Shown here: one piece after another, positions 8,473 through 16,231 of the stretch
Numbering within the stretch: the first letter of the stretch is position 1
How the letters are laid out: the number at the start of each line of letters is the position of its first letter
Assembly (NCBI RefSeq): GCF_014266025.1
Contig: NZ_JACMYC010000001.1
Coordinates: forward strand, 62,001-126,000
Reading direction: 5' to 3'
DNA: 64,000 nt
From: Nocardioides deserti
GTDB lineage: Bacteria > Actinomycetota > Actinomycetes > Propionibacteriales > Nocardioidaceae
The notes under the pieces: model-generated
Database searches by the model: none
Told to the model about the DNA's origin: nothing
The model's input: the letters and a program-made list of their open reading frames with translations, nothing else
Position numbers and translations under genes: made by a program

Positions 8473-8754
8473 GGGCGGACCCTAGCGAGCGGCACCCTCG
8501 CACGACGCCGAGGCCGGACGCCGGGGCAGGATCCTCCGGCGCCCGAGCGTCTCGGCTTCCCCTCGATCGGACCCCCCGCAGGTTCGTCACCGCGATCGGC
8601 ATCGACGCCGGCGGCCCGCTCGGCCGGGTCCTGCCGACCGCGGCGGAGCGGGTCACGAACCGGTCCGCCGACGCGCTACCGACCTGACCGGCGGACCACT
8701 AGGGTCGGCAGCGTCTGGAACGTTCCAACGAAGGTCCCGAACCCTGGAGGTCCC
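8473..8754. other. Intergenic region before pfk with a 12-bp palindrome
   Basis: No gene is supported in these 282 bases. A perfect palindrome TGGAACGTTCCA lies at 8716-8727, 28 bp before the pfk GTG, with a CTGGAGG ribosome-binding site at 8744-8750. The palindrome has the shape of a LacI-family or similar dimeric operator. Short open stretches at 8580-8690 resemble no family I know. Confidence 0.5.
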
Positions 8755-9783
8755 GTGCGCGTCGGAGTGCTCACCGGTGGGGGCGACTGCCCCGGTCTGA
8801 ACGCGGTCATCCGCGCCGTCGTCCGCAAGGGAGTGCGCGACCACGGCTTCGAGCTGGTCGGCTTCCGCGACGGCTGGAAGGGCCCGCTCGAGGGCCTGAC
8901 GATGGAGCTCGGCATCGAGCAGTGCCGGGGCATCCTCCCGCGCGGCGGCACCATCCTCGGCTCCTCCCGCACCAACCCGTTCGGCATCGAGGGCGGCGTG
9001 GAGCGGATCAAGGACAACCTCGCCGCGCACGGCGTCGACGCCCTCGTCGCGATCGGCGGCGAGGACACCCTCGGCGTCGCGACCAAGCTCGCCGAGCTCG
9101 ACGTGCAGGTCGTCGGCGTGCCGAAGACCATCGACAACGACCTCTCCGGCACCGACTTCACCTTCGGCTTCGACACGGCCGTCAACATCGCCACCGAGGC
9201 GATCGACCGGCTCCACACCACCGCCGAGTCCCACCACCGCGTGCTCGTCGTCGAGGTCATGGGCCGCCACGCCGGCTGGATCGCCCTGCACGCCGGCATC
9301 GCCGGCGGCGCCAGCGCCGTGCTCATCCCCGAGCAGCCCTTCGACATCGAGAAGGTCTGCGCGCACGTCGAGACCCGTTTCGAGAGCGAGTACGCCCCGA
9401 TCGTCGTCGTCTCCGAGGGCGCGGTCCCCGTCGAGGGCGGCGACATGACGCTGGTGTCGGGGGAGAAGGACGCCTTCGGCCACGTCCGCCTCGGCGGCAT
9501 CGGTGACCGGCTCGCCTCGGAGATCGAGGCGCGCACCGGCAAGGAGGCCCGCGCGGTCGTCCTCGGCCACGTCCAGCGCGGTGGCACGCCCACCGCGTTC
9601 GACCGGTGGCTCGCCACCCGGTTCGGCCTGCAGGCGATCGACGCGGTCGCCGACGGCGACTTCGGCACGATGATGGCGCTGCGCGGCACCAAGATCGCCC
9701 GCGTGCCGCTTGCCGAGGGCACCGGCCAGCTGAAGGTCGTCAGCCGCGAGGAGTACGCCGAGGCGCAGGTCTTCTTCGGCTGA
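8755..9783 (+). CDS. pfkA: 6-phosphofructokinase, probably pyrophosphate-dependent
   Basis: Phosphorylates fructose 6-phosphate in glycolysis. The 342 residues match the bacterial PfkA family. The N-terminus VRVGVLTGGGDCPG supports the GTG at 8755, preceded by CTGGAGG. Catalytic PKTIDND (124-130) and substrate-binding EVMGRHAGW are intact. Position 104, which is Gly in ATP-dependent enzymes, is Asp here (GGEDT, 101-105) and position 124 is Lys. Asp104 with Lys124 is the pattern of PPi-dependent actinobacterial enzymes such as that of Amycolatopsis methanolica, so PPi as donor is inferred. The stop abuts that of the convergent nuclease (TGATCA). Confidence 0.93.
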   Translation: MRVGVLTGGGDCPGLNAVIRAVVRKGVRDHGFELVGFRDGWKGPLEGLTMELGIEQCRGILPRGGTILGSSRTNPFGIEGGVERIKDNLAAHGVDALVAIGGEDTLGVATKLAELDVQVVGVPKTIDNDLSGTDFTFGFDTAVNIATEAIDRLHTTAESHHRVLVVEVMGRHAGWIALHAGIAGGASAVLIPEQPFDIEKVCAHVETRFESEYAPIVVVSEGAVPVEGGDMTLVSGEKDAFGHVRLGGIGDRLASEIEARTGKEARAVVLGHVQRGGTPTAFDRWLATRFGLQAIDAVADGDFGTMMALRGTKIARVPLAEGTGQLKVVSREEYAEAQVFFG

Positions 9784-10545
9784 TCACACCTGCAGGTCGA
9801 CCACGAGGGCGCGGTGGTCCGAGAGCGGCATCTCCCGCGCCTCGGTCGCCGTCGCGGTGACCGGGCCGTCGGCCAGCACGTGGTCGAGCTGCTCGACCGG
9901 CGCGTGCGCCGGGAACGTCGCGTGCCGCGCGAGGCCGCGCATGCGCGTCGTACGCGCTGCCCGGTCGGCGTCCATGTTGAGGTCGCCGGTGACGACCAGC
10001 GGCCGCTGCGAGACGTCGAGCGAGGCGACCAGGGAGCGCAGCTGGCGGCCGTTCCACCACGGCACGAACGACAGGTGGGTGTTGGCGACGGTCAGCGTCG
10101 CGTCGCCGCACTCGACGTCCGCGGCCACCGCCACCCGCGGCTCGTCCTGCACCAGCGTCGGGAGCCGGCTGTCCTTGAACGTCATCGGCACGCGCGTGCG
10201 CAGCACGGGCAGCCGGATGATCTGCCAGGACCGCACCGGCCGCCTGCTCAGCAGGGCGATGCCGTACGCCGCGGCGTCGGGCTGCTCCTCGCCGGTCGCC
10301 GCGACCCAGGTGGCCCCCGGGCTGCCGCTCAGCGCGGCGACGAACCGGCTGTCCGCGGCGCCCATAGCCTCGGCCGCGACCGCGGTGAGGTCGGCGTGCC
10401 CCGAGCGGGCCTGGTTGCGGTCGACCTCCTGGAGCGCCAGCACGTCGGCGTCGAGCGAGCGGACCGCTGCGGCGAAGGCGTCCACGTCGACGTGGTCGTC
10501 GGCGGGGTGGCGTCCGTTGAGGATGTTGAAGGTGACCAGGCGCAT
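9784..10545 (-). CDS. Endonuclease/exonuclease/phosphatase (EEP) family protein
   Basis: 253 residues of the DNase I-like metal-dependent phosphoesterase fold. Diagnostic blocks in order: RLVTFNILNG at the N-terminus, the metal-ligand Glu in LALQEVDRNQ, NTHLSFVP, the active-site GDLNMDA, and C-terminal SDHRALVVDL. The substrate may be nucleic acid, a phosphoinositide-like ester or another phosphodiester and cannot be fixed. No signal peptide, so probably cytoplasmic. The ATG at 10545 is divergent from the nucleotidyltransferase at 10591 over only 45 bp, most of which is a perfect inverted repeat. Confidence 0.88.
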   Translation of the reverse strand: MRLVTFNILNGRHPADDHVDVDAFAAAVRSLDADVLALQEVDRNQARSGHADLTAVAAEAMGAADSRFVAALSGSPGATWVAATGEEQPDAAAYGIALLSRRPVRSWQIIRLPVLRTRVPMTFKDSRLPTLVQDEPRVAVAADVECGDATLTVANTHLSFVPWWNGRQLRSLVASLDVSQRPLVVTGDLNMDADRAARTTRMRGLARHATFPAHAPVEQLDHVLADGPVTATATEAREMPLSDHRALVVDLQV

Positions 10546-10554
10546 CGGTCGGCC

Positions 10555-10582
10555 GTGTACCCGTGCCGCGCCACGGGTACAC
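10555..10582. promoter_or_regulatory. 11-bp perfect inverted repeat in a divergent promoter
   Basis: GTGTACCCGTG at 10555-10565 and CACGGGTACAC at 10572-10582 are exact inverses around a 6-nt spacer. The element fills most of the 45 bp between two divergent starts, so a dimeric regulator bound here would cover both promoters. A hairpin in either mRNA leader is the alternative. Confidence 0.6.
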
Positions 10583-10590
10583 CGCACCGC

Positions 10591-11169
10591 GTGAGCCACG
10601 GCATCCCCGACCTGCACCCCCTGCGCGAGGCGCTGAAGCGGGTGGCGGTGACCCTGAAGCAGGGCGACGTGCCGTTCGCGCTGGCCGGCGGCTACGCGTT
10701 GTGGGCCCGTGGCGGACCCGAGCCGGAGCACGACGTCGACTTCGTCGTCGCCGAGCCCGACGCCGGCCGCGCGTCGGAGCTGCTCGCCGAGGAGGGGCTC
10801 GACGTCGTGCAGCCGCCGGAGGACTGGCTGTTCAAGGTCTTCGTCGACGGCGCGATGGTCGACATCCTCTTCCGCACCAACGGCATCCCGGTCGAGCGGT
10901 CCGTGCTCGCGGAGGTCGACCAGATCGAGGTTGAGTCCGTCCAGATGCCGGTGCTCTCCGCGACCGTGCTCATGGGCCAGAAGCTCAACGCGATGGAGGA
11001 GCACGCCTGCGACTTCGGCAAGTCCCTGCCCGTCGCGCGCGCCGTCCGCGAGCAGGTCGACTGGGACGAGGTCCGCGCCGAGACCGCCGACAACGACTTC
11101 GCCGTCGCCTTCCTCGTCCTCCTCGAGCGCCTCGGCGTCATCGACCCCGCCGACACCGCCGCCGCCTAG
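10591..11169 (+). CDS. Nucleotidyltransferase-fold protein
   Basis: 192 residues. The pattern FALAGGYALWARGG followed by EHDVDFVV (about 31-54) is the nucleotidyltransferase signature, with a Gly-Gly pair and then a Asp-x-Asp metal site; a further Asp sits in MVDILF (about 90). Such domains occur in minimal nucleotidyltransferases and in AbiEii-type toxins, but no antitoxin partner or HEPN gene is adjacent, so substrate and role remain open. The GTG at 10591 follows the divergent inverted repeat directly. Codon use is like its neighbours. Confidence 0.7.
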   Translation: MSHGIPDLHPLREALKRVAVTLKQGDVPFALAGGYALWARGGPEPEHDVDFVVAEPDAGRASELLAEEGLDVVQPPEDWLFKVFVDGAMVDILFRTNGIPVERSVLAEVDQIEVESVQMPVLSATVLMGQKLNAMEEHACDFGKSLPVARAVREQVDWDEVRAETADNDFAVAFLVLLERLGVIDPADTAAA

Positions 11170-11244
11170 CCCCGGCTGCGCGGCGGTCCGGTCCGGCGGG
11201 AGCCGCGAGGTTTCCGCCGAACGGGTGGGGGCAACCGTGTCCCT

Positions 11245-12705
11245 ATGACCGCCTCCGGCGCCTCCGAGGCGCCCACCACCGGCACCGGCTCCGAGTCGGA
11301 GCTCAAACGGGTCATCGGCCCCAAGCTGCTGCTGTTCTTCATCGTCGGCGACATCATCGGCGCGGGCATCTTCGCGATCACCGGCGACGTCGCGTCCGAG
11401 GTCGGCGGGGTGGCGTGGCTGCCGTTCCTGGTGGCGTTCGCGGTGGCGGCGCTGACCGCGCTGTCCTACCTGGAGCTGGTCACCAAGCACCCGCAGGCCG
11501 CCGGGGCCGCGCTGTTCGTGCACAAGGCGTTCGGCCTGCACTTCGTGACGTTCCTCGTCGCCTTCGCGGTCGTGTGCTCGGGCATCACCAGCGCGTCGAC
11601 GTCCTCGAGCCTGGTGGCGTCCAACCTGCTCGCGGGTCTGGACGACGTCTTCGGGGGAGTGCCCACCGGGACGACCGCGACCCTGTTCGCCGCCCTGGGG
11701 TTCATGCTGGTCCTGGCGGGGATCAACCTGCGGGGTGTCGGCGAGAGCGTGAAGTTCAACGTCGCCCTCACGATGGTGGTCGTCGTCGCGCTCGGGATCA
11801 TCATCGCGATCGGGTTTTGGGCGATGGCCACCGACGGCGACCTCGGCCGGATCGTCGTCTTCGAGACCGCCGGCGACAAGAACGTCTTCGTGTCGATCAC
11901 GATCGCGACCACCGTCGCGTTCTTCGCCATGGTCGGCTTCGAGGACTCGGTCAACATGGTCGAGGAGACCAAGGACCCGGGCAAGACGTTCCCGCGGATC
12001 ATGCTCACCGGCCTCGGGATCTGCGCGCTGGTCTACATGCTGGTGGCGATCTCGGTGGTCGTGGTGATCCCGCCGGGCGACATCGCCGACCCGGTCAACC
12101 CCGACGCCGGGATCCTGCTCGACGTCGTGCGCGTCGGGGCGCCGGGCCTGCCGATCGACACGATCTACCCGTTCCTCACGGTCTTCGCGGTCGCCAACAC
12201 CGCCCTGATCAACATGCTGATGGCGAGCCGGCTGGTCTACGGGATGGCCAAGCAGGACGTGCTGCCGCGCTCGCTGGCCGCCGTGCTGCCCGAGCGCCGC
12301 TCGCCGTGGGCGGCGATCCTGTTCACCACGGTGATGGCGCTCGGCCTGATCACCTACGTCCGGCTCCGCTCGGAGAGCGACGTGGTCGTCGCGCTGGCCG
12401 GCACCACGGCGCTCCTGCTGCTGTGCGTCTTCACCGTCGTCAACATCTCCTGCCTCGTCCTGCGTCGCGACCGGACCACCGAGCCGGTCTTCCGGGCGCC
12501 GGGCTGGGTCCCGTGGGCCGGGGCGCTGACCTCGGCGTTCCTCATCGGTCCGTGGGCGCGCAACGAGGACGACTACGTGCAGTACTCCATCGCCGCCGTG
12601 CTCCTCGCCATCGGCGTCGCGCTGTGGGCGCTGACCTGGATGACCAACCGCGGTGTCCGCGCGAAGAAGACCGGCTTCCGGGAGATCGAGCACCTCGACG
12701 AGTGA
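11245..12705 (+). CDS. APC-family amino acid permease
   Basis: 486 residues, about 12 hydrophobic segments, of the amino acid-polyamine-organocation transporters in the cytoplasmic membrane. After a short polar leader comes the first unwound helix, IVGDIIGAGIFAITGDVA (about 33-50), the conserved substrate-site region. Other family blocks are AALTALSYLEL and FFAMVGFEDSVNMVEETKDP, the latter near the middle of the protein. The substrate cannot be named: cationic amino acids or others are possible. It stands alone; the ATG follows a GGTGGGGG stretch. Confidence 0.9.
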   Translation: MTASGASEAPTTGTGSESELKRVIGPKLLLFFIVGDIIGAGIFAITGDVASEVGGVAWLPFLVAFAVAALTALSYLELVTKHPQAAGAALFVHKAFGLHFVTFLVAFAVVCSGITSASTSSSLVASNLLAGLDDVFGGVPTGTTATLFAALGFMLVLAGINLRGVGESVKFNVALTMVVVVALGIIIAIGFWAMATDGDLGRIVVFETAGDKNVFVSITIATTVAFFAMVGFEDSVNMVEETKDPGKTFPRIMLTGLGICALVYMLVAISVVVVIPPGDIADPVNPDAGILLDVVRVGAPGLPIDTIYPFLTVFAVANTALINMLMASRLVYGMAKQDVLPRSLAAVLPERRSPWAAILFTTVMALGLITYVRLRSESDVVVALAGTTALLLLCVFTVVNISCLVLRRDRTTEPVFRAPGWVPWAGALTSAFLIGPWARNEDDYVQYSIAAVLLAIGVALWALTWMTNRGVRAKKTGFREIEHLDE

Positions 12706-12789
12706 GCGGGACCCGGACGGCGGCGGGCGGGCGTCTCGGTCCGGTCCGCTGATTCAGGCGGGGCCCGCCCCCGGACGTACCCTGGAACG

Positions 12790-14124
12790 GTGAGCATCCC
12801 CGACCTCGCGACCCTGCACGCCCTGGGCGCGGCCCAGCAGCCGACGTACCCGGACTCCGAGGCGGTCGACGCCGCGGTCTCCAAGCTGCGCACGCTCCCG
12901 CCGCTGGTCTTCGCCGGCGAGTGCGACGAGCTCAAGGACAAGATCGCGGCCGTCTCGCGCGGCGAGGCGTTCCTGCTCCAGGGCGGCGACTGCGCCGAGA
13001 CGTTCGCCGGCGTCACCGCCGACAACGTGCGCAACAAGCTGCGCGTGCTGCTGCAGATGGCGGTCGTGCTGACGTACGCCGCCTCCGTCCCGGTCGTGAA
13101 GGTCGGTCGGCTCGCGGGGCAGTATGCCAAGCCGCGCTCCTCCGACATGGAGACGCGCGACGGCGTCACGCTGCCGGCGTACCGCGGCGACGCCGTCAAC
13201 GGCTTCGACTTCACCCCCGAGTCCCGCGTGCCCGACCCGCAGCGGCTCGTCGACGTCTACAACTCCTCGGCCGCGACGCTGAACCTCATCCGCGCATTCG
13301 TCACCGGCGGCTACGCCGACCTGCGCCAGGTGCACACCTGGAACACCGACTTCGTCAAGGAGTCGCCCGTCGGCCAGCGCTACGAGGCCGTCGCCAGCGA
13401 GATCGAGCGCGCGTTGACGTTCATGCAGGCCATCGGTGCAGACCCGGTGGAGTTCCACCGCGTCGACTTCCACTCCAGCCACGAGGCGCTGGTGCTGGAG
13501 TACGAGCACGCGATGACCCGCATCGACTCGCGCACCCAGATGCCGTACGACGTCTCCGGCCACATGGTCTGGATCGGCGAGCGCACCCGCCAGCTCGACC
13601 AGGCCCACGTGGAGCTGCTCAGCCACATCCGCAACCCGATCGGCGTCAAGCTCGGCCCGACCACCACCCCCGACGACGCGCTCGCGCTCGCCGCGCGGCT
13701 CAACCCGCTCAACGAGGCCGGCCGGCTGACGTTCATCACCCGCTTCGGCGCCGGCCGCATCCGCGACGGGCTGCCGGACCTGGTCGAGAAGGTCACCGCC
13801 GAGGGCCTCCAGGTCGCGTGGGTCTGCGACCCGATGCACGGCAACACCTTCGAGGCGAGCTCGGGCTACAAGACCCGCCGCTTCGACGACGTCATCGACG
13901 AGGTCCAGGGCTTCTTCGACGTCCACCGCTCGCTCGGCACCTGGCCCGGCGGCCTGCACGTCGAGCTCACCGGTGACGACGTCACCGAGTGCGTCGGCGG
14001 CGGCGAGGACCTGCTCGAGGTCGACCTCGGCAACCGCTACGAGTCCGTCTGCGACCCGCGCCTCAACCGCGTGCAGTCCCTCGAGCTCGCGTTCCTGGTT
14101 GCCGAGATGCTGCGGAAGGCCTGA
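12790..14124 (+). CDS. aroG: Class II 3-deoxy-7-phosphoheptulonate (DAHP) synthase
   Basis: Condenses phosphoenolpyruvate with erythrose 4-phosphate, the first step of the shikimate pathway. The 444 residues match the plant/actinobacterial class II type (M. tuberculosis AroG about 460). Visible are FAGECDELK, the metal-site Cys in LLQGGDCAETF, KVGRLAGQYAKPRSS, FHSSHEALVLEYE, and WVCDPMHGNT with its metal-site residues. The GTG at 12790 lacks the longer regulatory N-terminal extension of the M. tuberculosis enzyme. A second, unrelated class I DAHP synthase lies 2.1 kb downstream on the other strand. The threonine aldolase gene begins 8 bp after the stop. Confidence 0.96.
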   Translation: MSIPDLATLHALGAAQQPTYPDSEAVDAAVSKLRTLPPLVFAGECDELKDKIAAVSRGEAFLLQGGDCAETFAGVTADNVRNKLRVLLQMAVVLTYAASVPVVKVGRLAGQYAKPRSSDMETRDGVTLPAYRGDAVNGFDFTPESRVPDPQRLVDVYNSSAATLNLIRAFVTGGYADLRQVHTWNTDFVKESPVGQRYEAVASEIERALTFMQAIGADPVEFHRVDFHSSHEALVLEYEHAMTRIDSRTQMPYDVSGHMVWIGERTRQLDQAHVELLSHIRNPIGVKLGPTTTPDDALALAARLNPLNEAGRLTFITRFGAGRIRDGLPDLVEKVTAEGLQVAWVCDPMHGNTFEASSGYKTRRFDDVIDEVQGFFDVHRSLGTWPGGLHVELTGDDVTECVGGGEDLLEVDLGNRYESVCDPRLNRVQSLELAFLVAEMLRKA

Positions 14125-14132
14125 TCGGCTCG

Positions 14133-15125
14133 ATGATCGATCTCCGCTCGGACACGCTGACCCGTCCGACCGAGGCGATGCGCCGGGCGATGGCGCGCGC
14201 CGAGGTGGGCGACGACGTGTACGGCGAGGACCCGACCGTCCTCGCGCTCGAGGAGCGGGTCGCGGAGCTGTTCGGCCACGAGGCCGCGCTGTTCATGCCG
14301 ACCGGCTCGATGGCCAACGTGCTGGCGGTCCGCGCGCTCGTGCAGCCGGGCCAGGAGGTCATCTGCGAGGCCTCCGCGCACATCACGCGCGCCGAGCTCG
14401 GCGCCCACGCGGCGTACAGCGGGATCACCATGCGGACCTGGTTCCACCCGCGCGGGCAGGTCGACCTGGCGATGCTGCGGCAGATGCACGCCCCTGACCT
14501 GGGGCCGTTCTTCGTGCGCACCGCCGCGATCTCGGTGGAGTGCACCCACAACTTCGCCGGCGGTGCGGTGCTGCCGATCGAGGACCTGCGCGACCTGAGG
14601 GAGCTGGCCACCGCCGCCGGCTCGTCGGTGCACATGGACGGTGCGCGGATCTGGAACGCCCACGTCGCGACCGGCACGCCGCTGGCGGAGTACGGCGCGG
14701 TCGCGGACGTCATGGCCGTCTGCCTCTCCAAGGGGCTCGGCGCGCCGGTCGGCTCGCTGACCCTGGGCTCCGCCGACGTCATCGCCGAGGCGCGGGTCTG
14801 GCGCAAGCGGATGGGCGGCGGCATGCGCCAGGTCGGCATCCTCGCCGCGGCCGGCCTGCACGCCCTCGACCACCACCTCGAGCGGCTTGCCGACGACCAC
14901 GCCCACGCCCGGCTGCTCGCCGAGGCCTGCGGGGTCGACCCCGAGGGTGTCGACACCAACATCGTGGTCGTCCCGCGCACCGACGCGGCGGACTTCGTCG
15001 CCCGGGCCGCCGAGGCCGGCGTCCGCGTCTCGATGGTCGGCCCGACCACCGTCCGGCTGGTCACCCACCTCGACGTCAGCCGCGAGGACGCCGAGAAGGC
15101 CGCCGCCGCGCTCGCCGCGCTGTAA
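14133..15125 (+). CDS. Low-specificity L-threonine aldolase
   Basis: PLP enzyme of the beta-eliminating lyase family that splits threonine or allo-threonine to glycine and acetaldehyde. The 330 residues match the family. The N-terminus MIDLRSDTLTRPTEAMRRAM and the segment VGDDVYGEDPT are diagnostic; VHMDGARIWNA holds PLP-contacting Asp and Arg, and Lys200 in CLSKGLGAPVGS should form the Schiff base. It begins 8 bp after aroG and is probably co-transcribed. The gene ends before a hairpin that separates it from the convergent zinc-ribbon protein. Confidence 0.94.
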   Translation: MIDLRSDTLTRPTEAMRRAMARAEVGDDVYGEDPTVLALEERVAELFGHEAALFMPTGSMANVLAVRALVQPGQEVICEASAHITRAELGAHAAYSGITMRTWFHPRGQVDLAMLRQMHAPDLGPFFVRTAAISVECTHNFAGGAVLPIEDLRDLRELATAAGSSVHMDGARIWNAHVATGTPLAEYGAVADVMAVCLSKGLGAPVGSLTLGSADVIAEARVWRKRMGGGMRQVGILAAAGLHALDHHLERLADDHAHARLLAEACGVDPEGVDTNIVVVPRTDAADFVARAAEAGVRVSMVGPTTVRLVTHLDVSREDAEKAAAALAAL

Positions 15126-15153
15126 CCGGCCGCCGGCTGCCCGGCTGCCGGTC

Positions 15154-15247
15154 GTCGGTTCATCCAGGTATGCAGCCGGACCGACACTTCCCACGGTCAG
15201 CTCACCCAGGGGAGTGACGGTTGACCTGCATGCCTTGGTGAACCGAC
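15154..15247. repeat. Long imperfect inverted repeat between convergent genes
   Basis: Arms 15154-15175 and 15226-15247 are inverse over 22 bp with three mismatches (GTCGGTTC..GTATGCAG against CTGCATGC..GAACCGAC). The 50-nt loop has a smaller CTCACCC/GGGGAG pairing. It lies between convergent stops at 15125 and 15281 and is a terminator or REP-like candidate. Confidence 0.6.
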
Positions 15248-15280
15248 ACGACACGCGCCCCGCGAACCAGTCCCGAGCGC

Positions 15281-16201
15281 TCAGCCGGGCAGCCCGACGA
15301 CCGAGACCTCGCTGACGGCGGTGTAGTCGCGACCTGCGCGCCCGGAGCCGGGTGCGCTGACCTCGACGAGCCGCAGCCGCACGCGGCGGGTGGTGATGGC
15401 GCCGACGTCGACGGTCTGCACGCGGCGTACCTCGTCGAGCCGCTGGCGCACGACCGTGCCGTCGTCGAGGACCCACTCGACGGCGAGCACGCGACGGTTG
15501 CCGGTGTACCAGTCGAGCACGCCGCCCCGCGGCCCGCGGGCGCGCTTGGCGTAGCCGTTGACCAGGCCGACCCGGGTGATCGTCGTCGGCCGGTCGAGGC
15601 GGAGGACGAGCTGCCGGCCGCTGGCGTCCCCGCGCATCCGCCAGGTGGTGGAGCGGTCGCCGTCGACGAGGTTGGCGGCGTCGTACGACGTGCGGGCGCC
15701 GTCGAGCCCACGGCTCGGCGGGGCGGTGGCAGGGACCTGCACGCTGGCCGACGCGGCCACGTCCTCCGGCTCCCGGGGCTCGGGCTCGCGGCTGATGTCG
15801 TCCCGCGCGGTGCGGGTCGGCTGGGCCGGCGGGGGAGCCGACGAGGACGGGGCGGGCGAGGAAGGAGCCGCGGACTCCGCGACCGGCGCCGGGTCCTGCT
15901 CGTCGTCCGCCCCGCCGACGAGCAGGGCGGTGCCGAGCGCCGCCACGAGGAGCAACGCCGCGGACCCGGCGACCCAGGGCAGCCACCCGCGGCGCCGGCC
16001 GCCCGACCCGGGAGGGGTGGGGGCCGGCGCCTCGTCGGCGTACAGCGGGTAGCGCGGCGCGAGCGGGACGTCCTTGATCGCGGGCCGCTCGGCGGTGTCG
16101 GTGCGCCAGTCCGAGAGGTCCGGCGCCTCGGCCGGGTGGCCGCACGCGGGGCACGACCGGCCGGTGCCGAGGCGCGCGCCGCAGGCGGTGCAGTTCTCCA
16201 C
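15281..16201 (-). CDS. Zinc-ribbon membrane protein with discoidin-like extracellular domain
   Basis: 306 residues. It starts with a zinc ribbon (CTACG...CPACG, residues 4-21), then a basic stretch and one transmembrane helix (about 73-95). A Pro/Ser/Thr-rich linker follows (about 100-160), and then a beta-rich domain with AANLVDGDRSTTWRMRG and LRLDRPTTITRVGLVNGY. That last pattern matches the F5/8-type (discoidin) or NADase-type glycan-binding modules. The layout suggests a cytoplasmic ribbon and an outside carbohydrate-binding domain. Enzymatic parts are absent. The role is unknown; binding to cell-wall glycan is inference. Confidence 0.75.
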   Translation of the reverse strand: MENCTACGARLGTGRSCPACGHPAEAPDLSDWRTDTAERPAIKDVPLAPRYPLYADEAPAPTPPGSGGRRRGWLPWVAGSAALLLVAALGTALLVGGADDEQDPAPVAESAAPSSPAPSSSAPPPAQPTRTARDDISREPEPREPEDVAASASVQVPATAPPSRGLDGARTSYDAANLVDGDRSTTWRMRGDASGRQLVLRLDRPTTITRVGLVNGYAKRARGPRGGVLDWYTGNRRVLAVEWVLDDGTVVRQRLDEVRRVQTVDVGAITTRRVRLRLVEVSAPGSGRAGRDYTAVSEVSVVGLPG

Positions 16202-16231
16202 GGGGGTCGAGGGTAGCGAGCAGCCCCTGGC

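Noticed and set aside
7658..8656. Upstream extension of the glycerol kinase frame
   Set aside because: Homology to GlpK starts at the GTG at 7657, and the extension is a shadow of the DUF1028 gene.
8580..8690. Possible gene remnant before pfk
   Set aside because: The plus-strand frame (FVTAIGIDAGGPLG...) is short, has no start with a ribosome-binding site, and matches no family I recognise.
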